Below are positions 57,920 to 64,000 of a stretch of DNA of 64,000 nt, one piece after another (positions within the stretch are counted from its first letter, which is position 1; every line of letters starts with the position of its first letter). The stretch is from positions 17,281,239 to 17,345,238 of the forward strand of contig OX419345.1 of NCBI GenBank assembly GCA_948470475.1, written 5' to 3'. A program made the translations under genes and the position numbers. The stretch is from Galaxea fascicularis. Lineage: Eukaryota > Cnidaria > Anthozoa > Scleractinia > Euphylliidae. A model generated the notes under the pieces. It saw only the letters and a program-made list of their open reading frames with translations, made no database searches and was not told the DNA's origin.

Positions 57920-58511
57920 CAACTTGTAAAGAGAGATTTCAAGCACATTTTCCCACAAGATCCCTTATCTGTGGATGAGCCTGAGTTGCGTTGAACCACC
58001 AAGATGGTAAATTACCAGACCCAGATACTTATTTCCAATAGATGTTTTAAACTGCTTTCAGGATTATCATAAATTTTACTACAACTTCACTGAAACCAAA
58101 CTCTCACGTTTCTGCATCTTAGAACTTGCTCTCTCAATAGAATCATCATGGCGGCAGAGAAGGTCGCAATGCAGTGAAAGGATGAAAGCTTCATGCTCAG
58201 TATGTACTGATCCCAGATGTAACACACCACATCAAGAGACAGAAAACCTGCCAAGTCAAAGAATTACATTGTTGTAACTGAAAAATCTGAAAAACTGTGT
58301 CTGGGGTTATTTTTGTTTCAACAATTCCTATCAGCTATATTGTAAATTAAGTCTTAGATTCCATCAAAATCTAGCATGATCAGCAAAAACTCAGGAGAGA
58401 ATAGTCTTCCAAAGGCATTAGGCTTAACAGCAGCACATATCCAAATCTTCAAAACATGCCAATCCAAGAACGTAAACAGCAGTGTTGCAGAAAACCCCTC
58501 TATTTGCAAAG

Positions 58512-61266
58512 TCAGGTGGCCAGCTTTAATTTTGACCTTAGACAACGCTCCATTGTGGAACACCTCTTGTTCATTGTTTTTGCACTTCCCCAAATTTCAC
58601 TCACTGTGCAGCAACAAATTTGGCGTAGAAACATAAAATTATTAAGCAACAAGCTGTCAAACACAAAGTGAACAGCAAATAGGCCATTTCTGAATTACCT
58701 TGAGCCTCTTTTTCAAAGCCAGTCTAGGTGCTCACCCTTCACATGAAAACCACGCAAATTAAACTTATTTTAATGTGAATGAAAATTTATTTGCATAATT
58801 AAAAGGATGAGCACCTAGACTCGCTTTGAAAAAGAGGTCTGAGGTCATTCAGAAATAGCCTATTGTGGTATTTCATACTTACAGGAACAGCAAGGTAGGA
58901 GTTACATTGGTTCTATATCATTACTGATGCTGGAGCCATCTCGATGATAATAAATTATTTCAAACAAGTTGTTCTTACCAACAAACATACATCTTGCATA
59001 TGATCTCATGACAGATGCTAGACTTTCTGACAATTGAACTTGTTTATCTGAGAAAAGAATGACAAACAAACCACAGGTGTACCAACTGCTTTCTGACAAC
59101 TGATCTGATTCAGATTTGATCTGCAGTGGAGCCAAAAATCTAGGGTAACATGATAGTGGTATGAAATTAAAAATCAAAGGCTACAAATAAAATAAGTTAA
59201 TTTAGAGACTGGCACTCTGACATGGAATAAACACCATGCTCCCTGTGTAAGATATTGCACACTTTGTTATTTTGGTGAATACTTAGCTTACCTTGTGAAA
59301 GTATCCTTTGTAAAAAGGATGCAAGTTGTTTGTCTTTTGAATCAAGAACAACAGCCATTTTATTTCCATATTGTTCTAAGGCTGAAAGGAATTCCTAATA
59401 ATAGAAAGGAAAATTTAATTTCTGATTCTCGATAATGCAGGTGAACACCAACTGTTTTAATTTTAGGGGCTATTGAGATTCACTTCTTCCCTACTTAATG
59501 TCAACTGGATGTTAAGTGGGAGAGGGGTAAGGCAAATCAATTTTTGGACATTAGTGTAGAGTATTTTTGACCAAAATCAAACTGAGCCTTTTTATACAAC
59601 GTTGGCATCATGTTGAGAATGTCACAAGTGACATTATTAACAAGAAAACACAATTCAGCAGATTCTGGTTTTCTCTTCTGAATATTGAAGCTGGAAGCAA
59701 AAACATCAGTGGGAAAAAGCAGATGTACAGATCAGGGCTGTCATTATTAGGGGCTGGTGGCCAGGATTTCCCCTAGTATTTTGAGGTATATCCCCAGCTA
59801 CTCTGATATAAAACCAGCATGTTGGCTTCACTACAGCAACTTAAATCCCAGGCTATTTTTTGTATATCCCCACCTACTTCAAAACTTAGTGACAGCCCTG
59901 GTACAGATGTTGCAACAGGTAGGAGAAAGTATCATTCTATTTATAAAGTTTTCTCTATCGTTAAAAGCAGTAAATGGTGTCAATACTGTTGATATCTCCA
60001 TGTGAGGAGCTGAATATTATGTGGATATCCACCACTTTCACTGACACTGAGTTAAATAATAAATTATTATTCAAGGTAAATACAACACAAGCTGTATGAA
60101 TAGCACTTATTGAAATAATTTTCAGAAAGATTTCTGCATAGCCCCGTGCATTATTATTATTATACATGCAGTTTGTGAATCAAGCTTGTTGTTTGTGGAA
60201 CAGGTTTAGTATAACAGTGATGCAAGTATAATTTATGTATGGGGCTGTGTGGAAATCTTACCTAATTTTCTCTTTGGAAAAAATTAATAATCAGCCATTT
60301 TGTTTCTCTTTGGCAGCTCGGAGGTGAATAGTACTTTGCTAATCACCTTTGAGTTACCCAATCAAAATGTGCGAGATGCACTTGTGTGGTATGTACTAAA
60401 AGGGATTACACTGTATATGGCCATAATTTATTTACCTTTGACCTAGAATCTTTCATCAAAGGAGGTCTAGAATCCATAAAACTAAAGTAAACTTCAGCAA
60501 AGCTTGCAATTTCCTCAGAATCGACCTGATACCCGTTTTTGTCTGAAATTAGTACTTTCAGAAAAGGCAACACCAACAGATAGTCTGTATCAACTATGCT
60601 TGATGCGTTCTTTGTAACGACTTGTCGGTAAGACAGCGCAGATTTCATGACATCAATTACAGCTGGGTGTGATGCAATTTCACTAAATGTTGATTCTGAA
60701 GACAAAAACGCTTGACACTTTTGACCAATGGCTGCATCTTGTACAGAATCTGTGTCTCGTTTGGCTCGTGACACCTTCTCCAAGTAATCTTGACGCACAA
60801 GTGGATTAGCTAGATACATTTTCCACACTGCTTTACGCAAACTCTTCGGCAGTGGACGGTTGAAACACGAGTACAGCTTTGTTTTTAAATCCGGCCATCT
60901 TTGTAATAGCTTGGTAGACGTATTTGACGCTCCTTCTAATAGCAGCTGTGTTTTTGTACATTTATTTGATGGATTAATGAGAGTTTTCGAAACTTCTTCA
61001 TTTAAATTTCGATCAAGAACTCCTGAAACTCTCTCTACAAGATTTTTGTATGTTGAGCCGTCACGAACGAGCTTGGCAGCACGATCAAGAAACATGATTT
61101 TCTCCGAATCTGTGAGATCGGAGAAGTAAGATACATGATTATCCATTAGCTGTTGTTGTACTGCATCGAACAGGTCTGAAGTTAGGTCTTTCCACTCGCT
61201 CGATTTTATGATATCTTCTTTTGAAAGTAGTAACCAAGAGGGTAACTTTGTTGTTGTGGACGCCAT
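58512..61266 (-). CDS. 364-residue protein of uncertain function, four exons
   Basis: Minus-strand exons 60436-61266, 59292-59394, 58979-59047 and 58512-58603 (stop TGA), phases 0-1-1, all GT-AG, 364 residues from ATG at 61264-61266. Largely helical and soluble, without a signal peptide or membrane segment. Landmarks: LPSWLLLSKEDII near the start, LYSCFNRPLPKSLRKAVWKM in the middle, KCQAFLSSESTFSEI, VDTDYLLVLPFLKVLIS, EVYFSFMDSRPPLMKD at the end of exon 1, then EFLSALEQYGNKMAVVLDS and a basic C-terminus (SKLKLAT). The RPLPKSLRKAVWK motif recalls the start of TBC (Rab-GAP) domains, but I see neither the Arg nor the Gln finger of an active TBC, so this is at most a weak suggestion. A MITE sits in intron 3. 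Satellite DNA begins about 145 bp upstream of the ATG. Confidence 0.75.
58678..58864. mobile_element. Palindromic MITE in intron 3 of the 58.5-61.3 kb gene
   Basis: Left aataggccatttctgaatta, gcctctttttcaaagc, agtctaggtgctcaccctt; right aggatgagcacctagact, gctttgaaaaagagg, agaaatagcctatt. It shares the aataggccat end word with the hairpin at 49619-49773, so the ends may belong to one family. Confidence 0.8.
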
Positions 61267-61410
61267 GATGATTGAGTGGTTACCTGGCAGCTGAGCCAGA
61301 TGTCTTGCCTCTCAGCGGATTTCCAAACAGCGTTGGTAGGTACGTGGTGTAACTGTCATATAGTGGTTTAACGTGCCTTAATAAGGGAAACCATTTATAA
61401 TCTTATAAAT

Positions 61411-62140
61411 GACCATGCATGGCCATACACTTGTGTACCTGGGCATACACGGTCGTAAATGGCCATACACTTAGGTACATAGGCATGCACGAACATACAT
61501 GGCCATACACGGGCATACATGGCAATACACCGGTGTACATGGGCATAAACGGGTATACATGCCCATACACTAGTATACATGGGCATACACGGACATACAT
61601 GGCCATACATCGGTGTACATGGGCATACACGGGTATACATGGCAATACACTAGTGTACATGGGCATACACGGACATACATGGCCATACACCGGTGGACAT
61701 GGGCATACACGGGTATACATGGCCATACACCGGTGTACATAGGCATACACGGGTATACATGGCCATACACTAGTGTACCTGGGCATACACGGACATACAT
61801 GGCCATACACCAGTGTACATGGGCATACACGGGTATACATGGCCATACACCGGTGTACATAGGCATACACGGACATACATGGCCATACACCGGTGTACAT
61901 GGGCATACACGGGTATACATGGCCATACACCGGTGTACATAGGCATACACGGGTATACATGGCCATACACCGGTGTACATGGGCATACACGGGTATACAT
62001 GGCAATACACTAGTGTACATGGGCATACACGGGCATACATGGCCATACACCGGTGTACATAGGCATACACGGGTATACATGGCAATGCACTAGTGTACAT
62101 GGGCATACACGGGCATACATGGCAATACACCGGTGTACAT
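61411..62140. repeat. 20-bp-unit satellite, left block
   Basis: Alternating 20-bp words of the type ggccatacaccggtgtacat and gggcatacacgggtatacat give a 40-bp dimer. Units at the left edge are more diverged (acttgtgtacct, acttaggtacat). Open frames of 100-225 codons run on both strands because the unit lacks stop codons; they are not evidence of genes. Confidence 0.92.
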
Positions 62141-62857
62141 ATCTATCATTGAAAGGGTTGTAACCTATAAGCTGTTAGGTGTCTATATCTCTGAAGATCT
62201 TTCATGGAATGTACACATAGAGTATATAGTCAAAAAGGCCAATAAGCGTTTGTACGCACTGCGCGCGCTTAAGAAGAGTGGCCTCACTATCAAGCAGCTA
62301 GTGCAAGTGTACTGTAGTATTGTACGATCTGTACTAGAATATGCTTGCCCTGTGTGGGCAGCTCTGCCTAAGTACTTAGATGACGCTATAGAATCTGTAC
62401 AAAAAAGGGCCCTGCGCATCATTCTGCCGAACTGTCACTATGACGAAGCCCTAATTCAATCTGACATCACTGCCCTTTCCCAAAGAAGGGAAGAAGCTTG
62501 CATAAATTTTATCAAGCGTGATTGCCGTTCGTCTCCTGTCCTTAAGCCATTAATTCCTCGCGTGTCAATTGACAGGCCGTACTGCCTCCGATCAGGCGAA
62601 CGTGTTCCGGTGCGCTTTGTCCCCAAGACAAAGCGTTTCGCAGATTTCTGCACCATTAAGTATCAAGACCAGTTGTAATCCTTTTCTCTGTTATGTTTTC
62701 TCTGTTATTTGTGCTTTAATCATAGTTATATCATTATTTATCTGACTGTCTTTATACCGTAGTGTCTTGTGCTATTGTCACTGACCATCCTTGTAATTCA
62801 GCCTTTTAGGCTGCGAGAGGGATATCAATAAACTATTATTATTATTATTATTATTAT
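62141..62857 (+). mobile_element. 5'-truncated non-LTR retrotransposon inside the satellite
   Basis: A 717-bp insertion splits the satellite: the left side stops at ccggtgtacat and the right side resumes aggcatac, which join into a normal unit. It contains the C-terminal part of a reverse-transcriptase ORF, a short 3' UTR and an (ATT)n tail at 62834-62857, after caataaac. The 3' microsatellite tail and 5' truncation fit target-primed reverse transcription. Confidence 0.85.
62142..62678 (+). pseudogene. C-terminal fragment of a non-LTR reverse transcriptase
   Basis: About 178 codons open from the left junction to a stop at 62678. Reads YKLLGVYISEDLSWNVHI, ANKRLYALRALKKSG, YCSIVRSVLEYACPVWAALP and LDDAIESVQKRALRIILP, the typical end-of-RT/thumb region of jockey- or CR1-like LINE ORF2. 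The polymerase YADD centre and endonuclease are absent, so it cannot function alone. The frame itself is undamaged, so the insertion is young. The first codons (MYI) come from the satellite. Confidence 0.88.
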
Positions 62858-64000
62858 AGGCATACATGGCTATACATGGCAATACACTAGTGTACATGGG
62901 CATACACGGACATACATGGCCATACACCAGTGTACATGGGCATACACGGGTATACATGGCCATACACCGGTGTACATAGGCATACACGGACATACATGGC
63001 CATACACCGGTGTACATAGGCATACACGAGTATACACGGCCATACACCAGTGTACATGGGCATAAACGGGTATACATGGCCATACACCGGTGTACATAGG
63101 CATACACGGGTATACATGGCAATACACTAGTGTACATGGGCATACACGGACATACATGGCCATACACCGGTGTACATAGGCATACATGGGTATACATGGC
63201 AATACACTAGTGTACATGGGCATACACGGACATACATGGCCATACACCGGTGTACATAAGCATACACGGGTATACATGGCCATACACCGGTGTACATGGG
63301 CATACACGGGTATATATGGCAATACACTAGTGTACATGGGCATACACGGACATACATGGCCATACACCAGTGTACATGGGCATACACGGGTATACATGGC
63401 CATACACCGGTGTACATAGGCATACACGGACATACATGGCCATACACCGGTGTACATAGGCATACACGAGTATACACGGCCATACACCAGTGTACATGGG
63501 CATAAACGGGTATACATGGCCATACACCGGTGTACATAGGCATACACGGGTATACATGGCAATACACTAGTGTACATGGGCATACACGGACATACATGGC
63601 CATACACCGGTGTACATAAGCATACACGGGTATACATGGCCATACACCGGTGTACATGGGCATACACGGGTATATATGGCAATACACTAGTGTACATGGG
63701 CATACACGGACATACATGGCCATACACCGGTGTACATGGGCATACATGGGTATACATGGCAATACACTAGTGTACATGGGCATACACGGACATACATGGC
63801 CATACACCGGTGTACATAAGCATACACGGGTATACATGGCCATACACCGGTGTACATGGGCATACACGGGTATATATGGCAATACACTAGTGTACATGGG
63901 CATACACGGACATACATGGCCATACACCGGTGTACATAAGCATACACGGGTATGCATGGCCATACACCGGTGTACATGGGCATACACGGGTATACATGGC
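62858..64000. repeat. 20-bp-unit satellite, right block with 440-bp higher-order repeat
   Basis: Same 20-bp words as the left block. The order of variants at 62881-63120 recurs at 63321-63560 (shift 440 bp, 22 units), including rare variants such as cataaacggg and tatacacggc. A shorter recurring block (tgtacataagcatacacggg ... tatatatggc) appears at about 63250, 63610, 63810 and 63930. It runs off the window end. Confidence 0.92.

Larger units (their letters stand above)
56759..58511. other. Intergenic stretch, repeats only
   Basis: Between the coiled-coil gene and the gene at 58512-61266. Holds a MITE interrupted by a retrotransposon-like tail (57181-57412) and a small inverted repeat (57808-57919). 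No credible gene is seen. An upstream exon of the coiled-coil gene could lie near 56820-56950 but has no supporting signal. Confidence 0.55.

Noticed and set aside
61403..63987. Open frames of up to 295 codons (MYTRVCPCTPVYGHV-type repeats) on the minus strand and similar ones on the plus strand
   Set aside because: They exist because the 20-bp satellite unit has no stop codon in most frames. Several frames on both strands are open at once, there is no start context or splice structure, and the sequence varies by satellite unit rather than by codon.
61411..64000. CRISPR-like regularly spaced repeats
   Set aside because: Repeats are contiguous without unique spacers, and the genome is eukaryotic; this is satellite DNA.

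Overview
The window looks like nuclear DNA of an anthozoan cnidarian, most likely a stony coral or a close relative. This is inferred from intron-rich animal genes with GT-AG splice sites, a Tbx1/10-class T-box gene, AT-rich introns crowded with fold-back MITEs, 3'-truncated and solo transposons, and the absence of bacterial gene organisation. The species cannot be named from sequence alone.

Layout. (1) 0-12.8 kb: a plus-strand T-box gene (Tbx1/10 class) in at least six exons, its 5' end outside the window. (2) 14.1-19.6 kb: left copy of a segmental duplication whose partner is at 36.5-39.1 kb. The left copy carries an intact 3.03-kb pogo/Tigger-like DNA transposon (15421-18447, TA target duplication) that the partner lacks. 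The transposon encodes a DDD transposase ending in a PCNA-binding (PIP-box) motif and, divergently, a small HIRAN-domain protein. (3) 19.5-56.8 kb: a tandem array of one gene family: a truncated first exon (19.5 kb), a full-length but dead copy (20.1-32.5 kb), and two intact copies (39.0-44.0 and 48.6-54.9 kb). The intact copies encode about 600-residue single-pass membrane proteins with a short N-terminal tail, one membrane segment, a conserved furin-type RSRR site and four cysteines in the last exon. I do not recognise the family. A minus-strand coiled-coil gene lies tail-to-tail after the third copy (55.5-56.7 kb), and its broken duplicate lies after the dead copy (35.2-36.5 kb). (4) 58.5-61.3 kb: a minus-strand four-exon gene for a 364-residue protein, function uncertain. 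(5) 61.4-64.0 kb: a 20-bp-unit satellite with higher-order structure, split by a truncated non-LTR retrotransposon.

How the parts relate. The array is best read as a two-gene module (B-type gene, then A/C-type gene plus coiled-coil neighbour) that duplicated in tandem. In the left module the B-type gene was deleted except for part of exon 1. The A gene acquired a lost splice acceptor, a solo LTR and a frameshift, and the coiled-coil neighbour also decayed. The right module is intact. The duplication makes several transposon insertions datable, because the paralogous position shows the empty site.

The most unusual system seen is the pogo-like transposon that pairs a PIP-box transposase with a divergently transcribed HIRAN-domain protein. 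Both accessory modules are associated in eukaryotes with replication-fork and DNA-end handling. All calls come from reading sequence and translated frames; no database search or RNA evidence was available.
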